64,000 bases of DNA from Lepidurus packardi (taxonomy: Eukaryota > Arthropoda > Branchiopoda > Notostraca > Triopsidae). A model generated the notes under the pieces. That model had not been told where the DNA came from. It made no database searches and worked only from the letters and a program-made list of their open reading frames with translations. The position numbers and the translations under genes are program-made. This document shows positions 1 to 11,560 of the stretch, piece after piece. Positions within the stretch are counted from its first letter, which is position 1, and each line of letters starts with the position of its first letter. The stretch is taken from the NCBI GenBank assembly GCA_023053545.1, contig JAKZAN010000002.1, positions 10,970,790-11,034,789 of the forward strand, given 5' to 3'.

Positions 1-5
1 GAACA

Positions 6-10
6 TCAGT
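6..10 (+). promoter_or_regulatory. TCAGT initiator of the first CPR gene
   Basis: TCAGT matches the arthropod initiator and lies 63 bases before the ATG. The matching TATA box should sit about 30 bases upstream, outside the window. Confidence 0.45.
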
Positions 11-72
11 TCGCTCTAATCTTCTCCTTCAACAATACTCAATCGCTAAATAGCTCATTTGATTCCAGCATA

Positions 73-658
73 ATGTCCAAAGTAAGTTAAATCCAATATT
101 TTTTGACAAACTACGGTAGTATACTATGAATAACAAATGTGAATCCTTTTCTACAGGTCGTTGTCTTCATATCGCTGTTGGCCCTTGCCGTGGCCTTTCC
201 ACAACAATACGCTCCGAAGCCAAATCAAAACTACGCAGCTCCCCAGTATCAACAAGCGTCCCAAGGTTACAAGACGGAATCGAACTACCCAGATGTAAAA
301 GAAATTTTCGACTCCTTTGATTCAAAACTACTAAATACTGACAACACGGCCTTCAATTGTTATTAATATATAGGTTCCACCGAAGTATGAATTCAACTAC
401 GCTGTCAAGGACGACGCCAACTACAACAGCTTCGGTCATCAAGAAAGTCGTGATAACGATAAAACCTCAGGTTCTTATACCGTAGCTTTGCCTGACGGAC
501 GCACACAGATCACCACCTACAACGTCCAAGATAACTACTCGGGCTTTAACGCCAACGTCGAATATGTCGGTGAAGCCAAGCATCCACAAGGTTATAATAA
601 TGCTGCACCAGCTGAAAGCTACAAACAGCCATCTAAATATGCCCCCGCACCTTACTAA
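73..658 (+). CDS. R&R (CPR) cuticle protein, 143 aa
   Basis: Structural cuticle protein that binds chitin in the exoskeleton through the R&R (chitin_bind_4) domain. Exons are 73-81, 157-294 and 374-658, all in phase 0 with GT-AG introns. Exon 1 encodes only Met-Ser-Lys. Exon 2 encodes a signal peptide (VVVFISLLALAVA, cleavage near AFP) and a Gln/Tyr-rich stretch. Exon 3 carries the whole R&R domain, from YEFNYAVKDD through GSYTVALPDGR to YVGEAKHP, then a short tail ending APAPY. The start was chosen because the signal peptide is in frame with this ATG across the first intron. A TCAGT initiator-like motif lies at 6-10, so the TATA box would fall outside the window. A polyA signal follows at 782-787. 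Family membership is sure; which cuticle uses it is unknown. Confidence 0.9.
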
Positions 659-781
659 AGTGATTCATTTTGCAAGGATTATTTTACATGGCATCATAAC
701 TTCCTGCGTTGATGCGCGAAACATTATAAATAACATGTTGCTGTACTACTAATGAAAAAGTAATTCCTATCCTGTAGACTC

Positions 782-787
782 AATAAA
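782..787 (+). terminator. polyA signal AATAAA of the first CPR gene
   Basis: Canonical AATAAA about 125 bases after the stop at 658, on the coding strand. Confidence 0.7.
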
Positions 788-2928
788 CAATATTATCCTT
801 AAAGCTTCTTGTAGTTTTGTATATCGGATGATGTCATAAGAAAGACACAAGACGGTAATATTACAATTTAAAATACAGTAATTAGGTTACAACTTATGAT
901 ATCACAAAAATCCGGTAAATGCCATGATAAATACTGTATTATTTTGTAACGAAAGATATTGCACGAAAATTGACTCTATAACAAGTTTCTATTCCGTTTT
1001 CAAGTGTTAGTGCACGCCGACGCCGTACTATGCGCAGATGCCATGCGCGTTTGTTCATATCCATACATCAACACGTTCTCCGGATTTGGTGACAAAACTA
1101 TGTACTGTATCCCGCTGCCAAATTGACACTCTTGAGTCACTTTTCAACAATGAATTTTGTTTGTTTTTCAGCTATTGGAGTGAAAGAAAGTACAAGCTTT
1201 AACGATTCTCATCAACGAAAATTTATGAGAATCGTTAACCTATTCTAACCTAATGCATTCCCAATCCAACTACCAATTTTGAACTCGAGTAACACCGGTT
1301 TGTCACTCTTTTTCCAGAGAGCGTTTAGCAACAGTATGACACCCTAAGTGTAATTTCTATCTCCGGATTATAAAACCGGAGAACCTGTTGCCATACATAC
1401 AGCAACTCGCCTTCGCCATCTTGCGATAATTAGGAAGAATTAACGTTCAGTTTAGTCAGGACTTGGTAACTAACCTTAAAAAAAGAAACCCTTCAGTGAA
1501 ATTCTTAAGCTACAGGCTATTGTTAGTTATTTTCTCTAATTTGGCTGCGCTATGTTGCATTTTAATTTTTATCATATTTTTATAATTTAATAATAAATTA
1601 TATTGTTATGATTATAAAATTATTTTTACGTTACGCTAGTTAAATTACTAAGCTCTAGTTTAACACACCGAAAACAAAATTGCAAGCTTTCTCTCAAGCG
1701 AGAAGAAGGAAACGCGAACTTTTTTTTTATTTTACTTTACATTCCTGGACTAGCATTCTTTGGCACCAATGGACTTAATACAGCGCGAAAAGAAATACAA
1801 GTTTGACTAGTGCTCTTTATGACCCAACGGGAAATGCCTTGCCGAAGACTTCGGAATAAGTTAGAAAACACAGAGGTGCTCTAGATTGAACAAACCAGAA
1901 AAACTGCCCCTTTTATACGAAAAACACTTTCACTTTCTTTGTCTCTTATATTCCTGTTGCCCTTATCTTTTATACGAAACTCGGCTGTTTTCGTAGAAAT
2001 ATAATCGTAGTGTTTCCAGGTCACTTTACTTGCTGTGCCACGTAAAAACAAGAGGGGCAAGTTTTATCTTGAAGGATGAAATTACCAAAAAAACGAGAGT
2101 GAACATAGGCGACATGCAGCCTTGTTCATGGTCTACTTTGCTTTACCGCATTAATCTTTAACAGGCAATCACATCGCTCCCTGCAGCGTGAAACTAGCAC
2201 ATATATTTCAAGATTCCCTTCACGCTTTATGCTCGCCAAGAATGCCATTCCAGGCCTTTTTTAGTGCGATTGCAAAATTGGAAGTTAGACAATAATAATA
2301 GTGTGCCAATAATAACTGGTCCTGTACTGCTGTTTAGTAGGCTATTGTCGCATGCCTCTTAAACTCAGGATTTTTCTTTCGGTTGCTGTTTTTTACTGAC
2401 GGGACTAAACCATTAACACTTTCGCTTTAGCAAAAAACTCAACGTAAAAAGACAGATTTGGTAGCTAACGGTCCTTTACTTAGCTTGATAGCGTTTCGTA
2501 TCTAAACAGCGAAACGCACGCCAGAACCACAGTACGAGGTAAGCGTCGGTAGACATTATCTTCATGTTTTATTATTACCAGAAACTGGGAAATAATATAC
2601 TTTTTTTGCTTTACATAATGTTTTAGAAATATACGTTCTTTGAAAAAGTTATAATCTTGTATAACCTCAGTGACACGTGTTCCATTACTAATGTTAGAAA
2701 CCGTCCCTTTTAGAAATCTCTTGGAGACAGGTCCATTTTTCAAATGCAGGGCACTTATCACATGCGTGCAGAACCTGGGCCTCGCTTTCTGGTCCAAAAA
2801 AGCAAAACAGCCGTTTTCGTGGGAGAGGGACCGCGCCCCACGAGGGCAAGGCGTGGTTTGGACGCTTGGAACACGACTCACAGGTATGTTTTTTTAGTCA
2901 GGCATTGCGGCTATTACCACAAAATAAG
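788..2928. other. intergenic, no gene seen
   Basis: No open frame here has signal-peptide or family features. AT-rich, with two small inverted repeats (1199-1238 and 1360-1382) and homopolymer runs. The open frames around 2480-2960 on both strands overlap each other and look like chance. Confidence 0.6.
1199..1238. repeat. perfect 14-bp inverted repeat (hairpin)
   Basis: Arms 1199-1212 and 1225-1238 are exact reverse complements around a 12-base loop; the arm core is AACGATTCTCAT. It lies in intergenic DNA about 540 bases after the first cuticle gene. It may be the relic of a small inverted-repeat element. No function can be assigned. Confidence 0.7.
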
Positions 2929-2966
2929 TATAAAAAGGGAAGCTGGGCTGCCAAAATAGTATCAGT
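2929..2966 (+). promoter_or_regulatory. TATA box and initiator of the second CPR gene
   Basis: TATAAAAA at 2929-2936 and TCAGT at 2962-2966 are about 33 bases apart, the usual TATA to start-site spacing. The ATG follows at 3006. Confidence 0.75.
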
Positions 2967-3005
2967 CACCTCTCCAGTGTCTCGAAAAACAATCCTCCAA
3001 CAAAC

Positions 3006-4229
3006 ATGAAGGTGTGTAAGCTTTTTCGAAATATCAGTTCAGTTACCAACAACGTGATGTGAACTTCTGTCAAATTTAAATTAATTTTTATTAAGTTATT
3101 CTAATTATTTGTCTTCTTGTACGAAGGTCTTTGTTGCCGTTCTTGCCCTCGCAGCTTTGGCTGTCGCTGAAGAAGCGTACCCCGTTGCCAGCTACGCTCC
3201 CAAACCCGCCTACCAACAACCGGCGTACCAACCCGCCTACAAGCCTGCTTACCAACAACCTGCTTACAAGCCCGCCTATCAACAACCCGCCTACAAACCA
3301 GCTTACCAACAAGAAGCCTACGTAAGTGAAACTTTTCCTAACTTGGGCCATTGCTTTTAAAAAAAAAGTCATTAACCGTTATTTTGGCGGTCTTGGCGCC
3401 AAAGTAACGCTATTTCAAATACGCCTGCTGTGATGGTTCATTTTATCCACTACAGATGGCGTCAAGACCTTTCGGGCTATGTTGCCGTGATACTTTCACT
3501 TTCTTCTTTATTATACAGAGCAATAGCCAGCAAATTTAAGTTTGTTTTCGAAACTTATAAAATTTGGATAGTAAGAATAGTAATTTAGATAGTATGAAAA
3601 GAACATTTAAGAAAAACGCCATGTCGCTTTCCATACGACACTGTCGAAATTTCCAAGCAAAATAATGAGTAGACGATTGTTCAGAAAGTTGCAAAAGTAA
3701 TTCCTTGTTCTTAAAATATCTTAACAATAAATATAGCTTAGTGTGCTTTTCAGCGCGATTTTAAGATTTATGTGCTTTTTTTTTCTTATTTTTATCTACA
3801 TAGGCTCCTGCTTACTACAACTTCGACTGGAACGTCAAGGATGACTACAGCTACGTCGATATGGGTCAACAAGAAACTCGCAACGGTGACAACACCAAGG
3901 GATCCTACAACGTAGTTTTGCCCGATGGTCGTCGCCAAATTGTCAACTACTACGTCGATGGCTATTCCGGCTACGTTGCTGATGTCCAGTACACCGGTGA
4001 AGCCAAATACGATAGCAAACCCATCTACAAACCCGCCCAATATGCTGCCCCCGCCTACAAGCCCGCCCAATATGCTGCTCCCGCCCAATATGCTGCCCCC
4101 GCCCAATATGCTGCCCCCGCCCAGTATGCTGCCCCCGCCCAATATACTGCCCCTGCTCAATATGCTGCCCCCGCTGCATACACCGCACCCCGTCCCTATG
4201 TTGCCCCTGCTTACAAACCCGTCTACTAA
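3006..4229 (+). CDS. R&R (CPR) cuticle protein with AYKPAYQQP and QYAAPA repeats, 208 aa
   Basis: Secreted chitin-binding cuticle protein. Exons are 3006-3011 (Met-Lys), 3127-3321 and 3804-4229, all phase 0. The spliced N-terminus MKVFVAVLALAALAVAE is a classic cuticle signal peptide. The rest of exon 2 is a Tyr/Pro repeat of the PAYQQPAYKPAY type. Exon 3 holds the R&R domain: AYYNFDWNVKDDYSYVDMGQQ, then GSYNVVLPDGRRQIVNYYVD and YVADVQYTGEA. It is followed by six to seven copies of a hexapeptide PAQYAA, an 18-base tandem repeat at about 4033-4190. Such Tyr/Pro repeats are typical of crustacean cuticle proteins and may take part in cross-linking, which is inference. The intron before exon 3 is about 480 bases. 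Confidence 0.92.
4033..4190 (+). repeat. 18-base coding minisatellite (PAQYAA)n
   Basis: Repeat of CCCGCCCAATATGCTGCC with small changes, in frame within the C-terminal tail of the second CPR gene. Length polymorphism is expected. Confidence 0.8.
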
Positions 4230-4970
4230 ATAGCAAATGCCTTTCATCTTTACCTTTCTAGGTCTATCTAGAGAGCATATAAAAAACTCTAAAACTTATA
4301 TTTCTACTGAATACAGTATATCCTTACCAAATCACTTTAGTTTGTTCATTTCGTCTTCATTTGTCTTAGACATTCTGCCCACATCCCCAAAACTCTACAA
4401 CATGAGATTTTATCTTCGCTCTGAATAAGAAAGTACGTTCAAACAAAACTGCAAGGACAAGCTCGTATCCTCCAAGAACCGAAGGACTCCATATACGAGA
4501 ATTGACGAGATGCCATTAAAAGCAAACTCGGGAAAGTAGAAGAGGACGCTGTTAACATGGTAATTAAACAGGTTGTTTTCCTCTCGGTGTCCCTTCTATC
4601 TAAAAGTTGAAATAGGTTAGTAATATGCCACTGAACTAAAGTATTTCGACCCACGGAAATTTGTAAGCGAGACGAATGCCAATATATCAAGCGATCATGA
4701 CGCCATCCACAAGAAAAGGAAAGAAGAATGCGAAACGAGGATGACCCTCGAGATAACATACAAGTGATGGATAACCCAATAGCGCAAAAAACCAAGAGTC
4801 CTTGCAGGGTACGTTGGTAAATGTAATCATATTTGTCTGCCCTACAAATATGGTAACACACAGGAAAATATATCATGATAACTGCGCAAGCGAATACCCC
4901 TTTTCGTCATTTCTGTGAAGGTCTTCTTAAATCTTCGCATCTTGGCATACACACCAACTGAACTAATGGA

Positions 4971-5060
4971 GCTTCGGAGAACGCTGACATCACTGGTTAT
5001 TTATTAAAGCTACGAGAACGCTGACCTCACTGGTTATTTATTAAAGCTACGAGAACGCCC
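4971..5060. repeat. 37-base tandem duplication
   Basis: Two nearly identical units, beginning GCTTCGGAGAACGCTGAC and GCTACGAGAACGCTGACC and each ending TTATTTATTAAA, plus the start of a third. Confidence 0.85.
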
Positions 5061-6888
5061 CAAAAATACTGCCTATATGCAAAAAAAGAAGACGCTATCC
5101 CACGAAAGGAATCCTTCTATTTGCTGTAAGCAATAAATTCATAGCCATCCGCATCCTTGTTCTTTATCTGACAGCGTTGTTAATCGCGCTGCGTTGATCA
5201 CGAAGTTCACCTGCATGCCTTCAATTCCCTTTGAAGAATTCTTTGCCACGGCCATCTATAATGTACACGAAAGGACCAGCGACAAGCTTGTCTTCCTCGA
5301 TGGAGTTCCTGCCAGCTCGGCTATTATCTGCACGGGCGGTTAAGAGAAAAAATTACAATCACACACAAGGGAGGATTTATATACGAATAGACCTCCTATC
5401 GTCAAACGGTAATAGTGAGGTTAGAAAATAACCCGGATGCCGACGAGGAATAAAGCCAAATTTGCCAATTGTAAACTTTTCATCACATTTCTCTTATTGT
5501 GAAAGACAGTCAAAATGAAAGCTAACGTCTCGGTGTGTGTGTTTTGTTGTTTGTTTTTTCAGTGGGATTGTGGGTGCCCGTGTGATAGTTATTTCTCATT
5601 TTCAGCAAAAACAGATGGTTAAATCTCTCTTATAGGAATCAATAAGAACCTCATGCAGCACCGGATTTTGGAAAGCACCGCTCACTTTCTGCCTCGGGTA
5701 GGGCGGCTTAAAGCAAAAGGTTTTTCGCACTTCCGCACGTCAAGCTAATCTCGAGCAATTTCCAAAGGAAAATGCTCCCGTCCATTTTGGTCCCACAAAA
5801 AAAGAAACAAACAATACAAGAGATAAATGCTCATTACGTTGTACGTTGTTTTTTAAGGAGCCAGAAGTATTTTGAGATAGATGCCACACAAGACAAACCT
5901 CGCGGCAGAGTTGTAACCGGTATAGTGTTATTACTAATGACTCCTAACAGTTGGTTGTAAAACTTTTATAGGATACTTCCAGCAAATGAGAAAGCCACAT
6001 CACTTATGTCATTACTAGATAAGCCCCCAAATCTTCAAAACGAAAAAAAAGTTTTTCATTGAAGAGGACCGTGATCGTGTTCTAAGGTTGACAGAGAAAA
6101 GACGAAAGATGAGATGTTATAGAAAAGGGGTCGAGCATCAGGTCAATCAAATTTCCTTTCCCATGCTATACATCGGGGGAAAGGTTACGTCAGTGGTAAT
6201 AACGTGATTGCTCTCCTTTCCAACGCAGCCAAAACCCCAAACCTTCTCATCGAGTCGTGACAAACCGAATCTAATGCAGAACTTATGGCCAAATTGCACG
6301 GCAGATCCAAACTCTTTACGCCCGGTACAGTTTAGGACATATCTTCTGACATAAAAGCCTTTCATAAACGCGTTATAAATAGATTACAATAGAACCCCAT
6401 GGCTTGATTCCAAAAGTCTTTACGGTATTACCAGGCTTGTAGAAAAGGTAACTCCTTAGTCACGCGAATGACTGTCGACTGACAATTCCTTTAAATGTAA
6501 AGCGAATAGGTGGCCAAACGTATTGAGATTAAAGCCCCGGTTGGCATAAAACATTCCAACCGGTTGCATTACGGTTTTAATTCTGATCAAGATATACGAG
6601 TCCAAGTTTAATACCATCATTCTTCGCATTCAAATTAGGTTATTTACAGTATCATCTTACGACCCACCACAATGTGCTCATCACTTCACGCTCTGAAGCT
6701 TCGAAAAATTTGCTTCGTCACGCACGAATACATACGTAATGCAACCTTTATGCACTCCAAAGCTTGTGATATCCCTTCCACCCGGCCACCACAGAAAATT
6801 CGTGTGAAATGACACAGATACTCTCAAAATGAAGCAAGGACAAGCGTATGGAACGCATCTTCCCTTCGTAGCTAACATATACTTAATA

Positions 6889-6906
6889 GGGGGGGGGGGG
6901 GGGGGG
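6889..6906 (+). repeat. poly-G run, 18 bases
   Basis: Uninterrupted G18 in AT-rich intergenic DNA. Its exact length is doubtful, since such runs slip in vivo and during sequencing. Confidence 0.8.
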
Positions 6907-8753
6907 AGCGACAAAATAAAAATAATAAAAAAACTGTCCGCAGAAGAGTGCACCTTGAGCTGACTCCGTTTTGCCTTTTTTGTTATTCCTAAGCAGATGC
7001 AGAATGCTCTCATTTTATGATTGCACGACTGTCACGCTTACACAGATTGAAGTGCAAGATGTAAATGAAAGGGAAAGTGTATGGCTCAAATAAGGCGCAC
7101 ACAAGCTAGAAGCAAAACCAACACAGGACGGTAACAAGTGTCCGTTTTACGTTTTTTTCTTTCATCCTTTTCTTTTTTCTTGTACGATAGCATTCGAGGC
7201 ATCCGCTCTTAATTTAGCTTTCACTTTACGATATAGATCGAAAGTAGAAAACAGGCGATGGAAAGACAAAAATGGTTCAGCTTGCGAGCTTTGAGCACCA
7301 GCCAACAAGTCTGATTGTGTTAGGTTGAAAAAACATAATAAAAAAATATGTGAAACATGGAACAAGGGCTTTTCGTCAGCGACACTAACTATCTTGGACC
7401 GAGAAGGAAACGCAATTGAATTTCCTTCTCAAAGTGGGAACTTGCGTGCTGTGCCAACAAAAAAGTACCTTTCATTCCTCTGCGGATATGTACACGGTTT
7501 GTTCCGCAATAATAGGTGGCAATTATATGTGTAACTCTTCTGCATAAAATGAATTCCAAGGTTGTGTACGCTTTTGATAACGCTACAAATAATTCCTCAC
7601 TGAGCTGGAAAATTTGGAGGCTATGCGAACAATCCCGTCCTTTCATGAGAAGAGGTCTCTCACCTGTCACAACACCGTACCTAACCGTACACTGATTGTT
7701 TTTTTTTTAAGTAAGTACATGACCTAGACTTAAAAGCTTACTTCGCTATTTTGTACAATACCCAGATATCAAAGCCTTGATCGAAAAAGAAAAGAATAGG
7801 AAGTAATCACAACTCCTATGAAAGGAAACCCTCGACGAGCGTGTTCGAAAGTAACTCATCAGAAGTTAAAAAACCCAGCTTACACCATAAACCAAACAAT
7901 TTTCATGGCAAATAAACTCGAAGTATAAAGAACAGGTCGGATTTGTAGGTCAACCAAATTAAACAAGAGCTTTTAATTTAAAAAAAAAAATTAAGAAAAG
8001 AAATGAAAATGCCCTGGCCTTCACCCCAACATTTGCTACTAACAACTTTCATCTTCTGCCTGACCTAAATCCGACTGATTGAAATTACAAAACAAATAGT
8101 CCAGTATGTATTTCAGAAGATGCAGCCTTTTACTCATCGCACGATCCGATTTGCCTTTCTAAACGCATCGCCATTCGCGAATAGAGAGCTATGGAAAAGG
8201 ATGTAAAGAAACCCCCGTGAGTTTGGACCCCCAAATCAAAGAGGATGATGCGCTATTGTTTCGCTTGTCGCTCGCACTTCGGCTTGGTTGTAACTGATGA
8301 CCATGATGATGACTTACTCCATGCAATGGACAAAAGCCGACATGCTTACTATTTCTTTTTTGAAGGGCGTTTGAATACAAAATTTCGTTTCACAATGGCT
8401 AATACGTGGTTTAAGGTTCCTTAAACAATAACGATTTGGCTGCAAACACCTAATTTGTGATTGGTTCAACTCATCCTGGACGTGCAATCCATCGGCCGGA
8501 CATCCTTCTATTTCGTATAAGGAACGGAACTAACTCACGAAAAATCCGTGCAAGTCCGTTTACGTCGTTATCTGACCTTCCCCCCGCGAAAACTTTCCCT
8601 CACTCCTTCCACCTCAAAGCATAGGACTAAGTCCACCTAACAAAGCCCTCCCGCAACTCCTCATGCCTGCCAACAGTGAATCCTAAAAGAAGATCTCACG
8701 AACAAATAGTTTCTCGGCTTATAGAGCACATCCTCTCCCTTTTGTCAAGTTGG

Positions 8754-8792
8754 TATATAAGGCCATCATAGCGTCCTAGTAGAGCACCAGTT
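8754..8792 (+). promoter_or_regulatory. TATA box and start region, CPR gene at 8.9 kb
   Basis: TATATAA at 8754-8760 with a CCAGTT initiator-like site about 33 bases on. The block just upstream (ACATCCTCTCCCTTTT, about 8729-8744) also occurs before TATA in the paralogues at 11.4 and 14.3 kb. Confidence 0.7.
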
Positions 8793-8873
8793 CCTTCTTA
8801 GCCCTTGTGCATCCATCTCCTAACTTCTTGCTAAGTTATTCGCAGTATTCAAAGTAATTCATCAGACTTAACC

Positions 8874-10236
8874 ATGCAGGTAAAAGGAAGATTTCAAATA
8901 TTTACTAAATGTGTAAGATTTCCAGATGACATTGCAAGATAAGTATTCAACCTTTCCTCTTTTCCAGGTATTCGTAGTACTCGCCACACTTGCTGCTATC
9001 GCCTCGGCTCAGTACGGAGGCAGCCCAGCAGGAAGTAACTACGGTTCTTCTGGAAGTGCCAGCTATCCTTCAGCTGGTGGGTCTAACTACGGCGCTGCTC
9101 AGGCTCCGGCTTTGGTTGCGCCGCAATTCGCAGGAGCTTCGAGCAGCAGCTACGCACCAGCAACGACTTCCCCTCAACAGTTCGGTCAACAAGGTGCTGG
9201 CAACTACGGCCAAGCTGGAGGTAACAACGCTGGACATGGCGCTCATCAGTCATCGGGTATATACAATCAACAACGTCCCCAAGGTACCGCAAGCTATGGT
9301 CAGCAACAACAACACCAATACGTAAGTTAGATTGCCAGAGTCTTACCCAAGACAGACCTCAAATCAAGCTCTTTCCTGATCACAGTTGCGAAAAAACACA
9401 ACCAAGCGTTTTCCCAATCCATTTTCCATAGTTTTCTAGCTAACCACAAAAAAACAACTAAAAGAACAACAACTACCAAATGTTCCAGACTTTAATCGTT
9501 TCATCGCCACGCAAAACTCGTTTCTATATCTAAATTACCTATGTTAATCGAAAGCTTCTTCCTCGTATAGAATAACAACGCCAACTCTGGAGCGGGTATG
9601 CCGTACAACTTCGCCTGGGCCGTTCAAGATCAAGCCTCTGCCAACGACTACAACCACCAAGAAGCCAGCGATGGCAAGGTCGTGTCTGGCTCTTACCGTG
9701 TAGCCCTCCCTGACGGTAACTTCTAGTTGTATTTTTTCGAACTTCTAAACTAAAGTTGGAAACGTGACTTTTTAGGACGTACCCAAATTGTGTCGTACCG
9801 CGTCGAAGGTGACTCTGGATACGTTGCCACTGTTAGCTACGAAGGCGAAGCCCGTTACGATAACGTACAAGGTGCCGGATCCAACAACCAATACGGCAAG
9901 GGCAACAGCAACCGTGGACAGAATGCCGGTTACGGAGCATCGGGGGCCGCTCAACAAAGCAGCTATGGTGGCCAGGCTGCCCAGGCCTCTTACGGAGCAT
10001 CGGGGGCCGCTCAACAAAGCAGCTATGGTGGCCAGGCTGCCCAGGCCTCTTACGGAGCCCCCGCTAGCAACAATGCTGGTTATGGCGCATCTGCCCCAGC
10101 TCCCTCTTATGGTTCCAACAACCAGCAACAAGGTTTCGCTGCCAGTACTGGATTTGGATCCCCTGCCTTCGCCCATGCTTCTACTGGCAACACTGGTCTT
10201 CAAGGATCTTACAACTCCCAGGCTAACAAATATTAA
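8874..10236 (+). CDS. R&R (CPR) cuticle protein, Gln/Gly/Tyr-rich, 321 aa (paralogue 1 of 3)
   Basis: Secreted chitin-binding cuticle protein. Exons are 8874-8879 (Met-Gln), 8968-9321, 9571-9715 and 9776-10236. The signal peptide is MQVFVVLATLAAIASA. Exon 2 continues with a Gly/Ser/Gln/Tyr low-complexity region. Exon 3 begins the R&R domain (PYNFAWAVQDQASANDYNHQ, GSYRVALPDG). A phase-1 intron splits the Gly codon of LPDG. Exon 4 completes the domain (RTQIVSYRVEGDSGYVATV, YEGEA) and ends in a long SYGGQAAQASYGA-type tail. The tail contains an exact 60-base tandem duplication (9931-9990 and 9991-10050). It is closely related to the genes at 11.6 and 14.4 kb in exon structure and promoter. The reading is secure except for the exact cleavage site. 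Confidence 0.93.
9931..10050 (+). repeat. exact 60-base in-frame tandem duplication
   Basis: 9931-9990 is repeated without a difference at 9991-10050, adding 20 residues (YGASGAAQQSSYGGQAAQAS). Complete identity suggests a recent event or an assembly duplication. Confidence 0.95.
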
Positions 10237-11443
10237 GGCAATTCTTCTTCCCTGAAGACCAACGGAATTATCGGACACTTCATATTTAACGCTACATTAT
10301 CAAGCAACGTTATACACCTTGCTAGATATTGCGAACTTGTAGAGGAGGCCAGTTGGGAATATGTTTATTTTTTTACTCTATGCTAATTTTTCCCTTGGAT
10401 CAATACACAGCCGTACCATTCGAAACTTAACATGATGTATTTAAAAAAATTTAAAGTTTGGATGTAAGCATCGTTATTACGTGGACACCTCCGAGGAAAT
10501 TGCTTGGCATATTATCTAATTTGAGGGCAGAGAGGAACTAAGAAATTCAGACTAAATGGTATGATAAGCCATATACAATAAGAGACTCTTAAACACTGCA
10601 TTTTTTTTTTCAACAAGCATTCGTATTGAAATCATTATTCTAGTAAGAGATTTCCGAAATGCAGGAATTTAGCTATATCTCTGTAAATATAGAGAACGGA
10701 GAATTTGGCTGCCAAATCAAACCACATGACTCGTGACTTGTATATATCTTACGAAGCGATAGCTCGGTTCAACAGTAAGGCGCATATTTGGAAAGGTCAT
10801 TAAGATTAATTTGTTCCCGAAAAAATTGGTGACAAATAGAAGGTAAAAATCGTTACAGTTGAACTAGTTTTTGTATCATTGGTGTCAAATAGAAGGTGAC
10901 AAATAGAAGGTAAAAATCGTTACAGTTGAACTAGTTTTTGTATCATTGGTGTAATACAAGCAAATAATGCGCGCTGTGTACACTTCAGCTTGATAGAGGA
11001 GATGGCTTGCTTTATCGCTATATATAACTATTCCATCTTACTTCTGTTTAATTGGACATGAACAATTCGTTTAGCGGATGTAACCTTTACTGTCTTACCG
11101 TAAAGATCGCACTGCCAGATATGCAGCTAAAAATAAACGGCTCCTGTATTCGATCAAAATTACGTTCAATCATCTGTACATCTCCATTCCTCTTATCTCT
11201 TTACTTTTTACGGAGGAGCTAAACAATAGAACTATCTCTAAATACGGTCTTTCACTATCTGACCTTCCTCGAACAAAACTTTCACTAACTTCCGCCATCT
11301 TTAGCAAAGGGAGAAGTACACCTGACATGGTCCTCCCGCTATTCCCGTCCTCCCTAACGAAAAGTGAACAAAAAAAGAGGTCTTCTTATGAACAAATGGT
11401 TCGAGGCTTGCAGTGCACATCCTCTCCCTTTTTGTCGACTTGC
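10237..11443. other. intergenic with a 67-base tandem duplication
   Basis: No gene seen. About 10829-10952 holds two copies of a 67-base unit. The block shared by the three paralogue promoters starts near 11260. Confidence 0.6.
10829..10952. repeat. 67-base tandem duplication
   Basis: The string from GACAAATAGAAGGTAAAAAT to TTTGTATCATTGGTGT recurs 67 bases later, at 10831 and again at 10898, essentially unchanged. Confidence 0.9.
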
Positions 11444-11481
11444 TATATAACACCATGAGCTCCTCAAAGTAAATCATCAGT
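11444..11481 (+). promoter_or_regulatory. TATA box and initiator, CPR gene at 11.6 kb
   Basis: TATATAA at 11444-11450 and TCAGT at 11477-11481, 33 bases apart. CACATCCTCTCCC lies just upstream, as in the paralogues. Confidence 0.75.
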
Positions 11482-11560
11482 ACCTTCCTAGCTCTTGTGC
11501 ACCAAGCCACAACTACTATCTAGTAACAAGGACTTCTTGGCGTAGTTTCCAAACTTAATA

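Larger units (their letters stand above)
4230..8753. other. 4.5-kb gene-poor gap in the cuticle cluster
   Basis: No convincing gene. It contains a 37-base tandem duplication (4971-5060), an 18-base poly-G run (6889-6906), and short coding-like scraps with stops at about 4445-4560 (+) and 5220-5345 (-) that I could not place in a family. The sequence near 8560-8750 is the extended promoter of the next gene. Confidence 0.5.

Noticed and set aside
2480..2960. Genes on either strand upstream of the second CPR gene
   Set aside because: Overlapping open frames without signal peptide, domain or splice support. The region holds the TATA box and start site of the CPR gene.
4445..5345. A decayed enzyme gene (fragments KLQGQARILQEPKDSIYEN on + and EEDKLVAGPFVYIIDGRGK on -)
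   Set aside because: Opposite strands, several stops and no confident family. A prenyl-transferase-like reading of the second fragment was considered but too weak to call.
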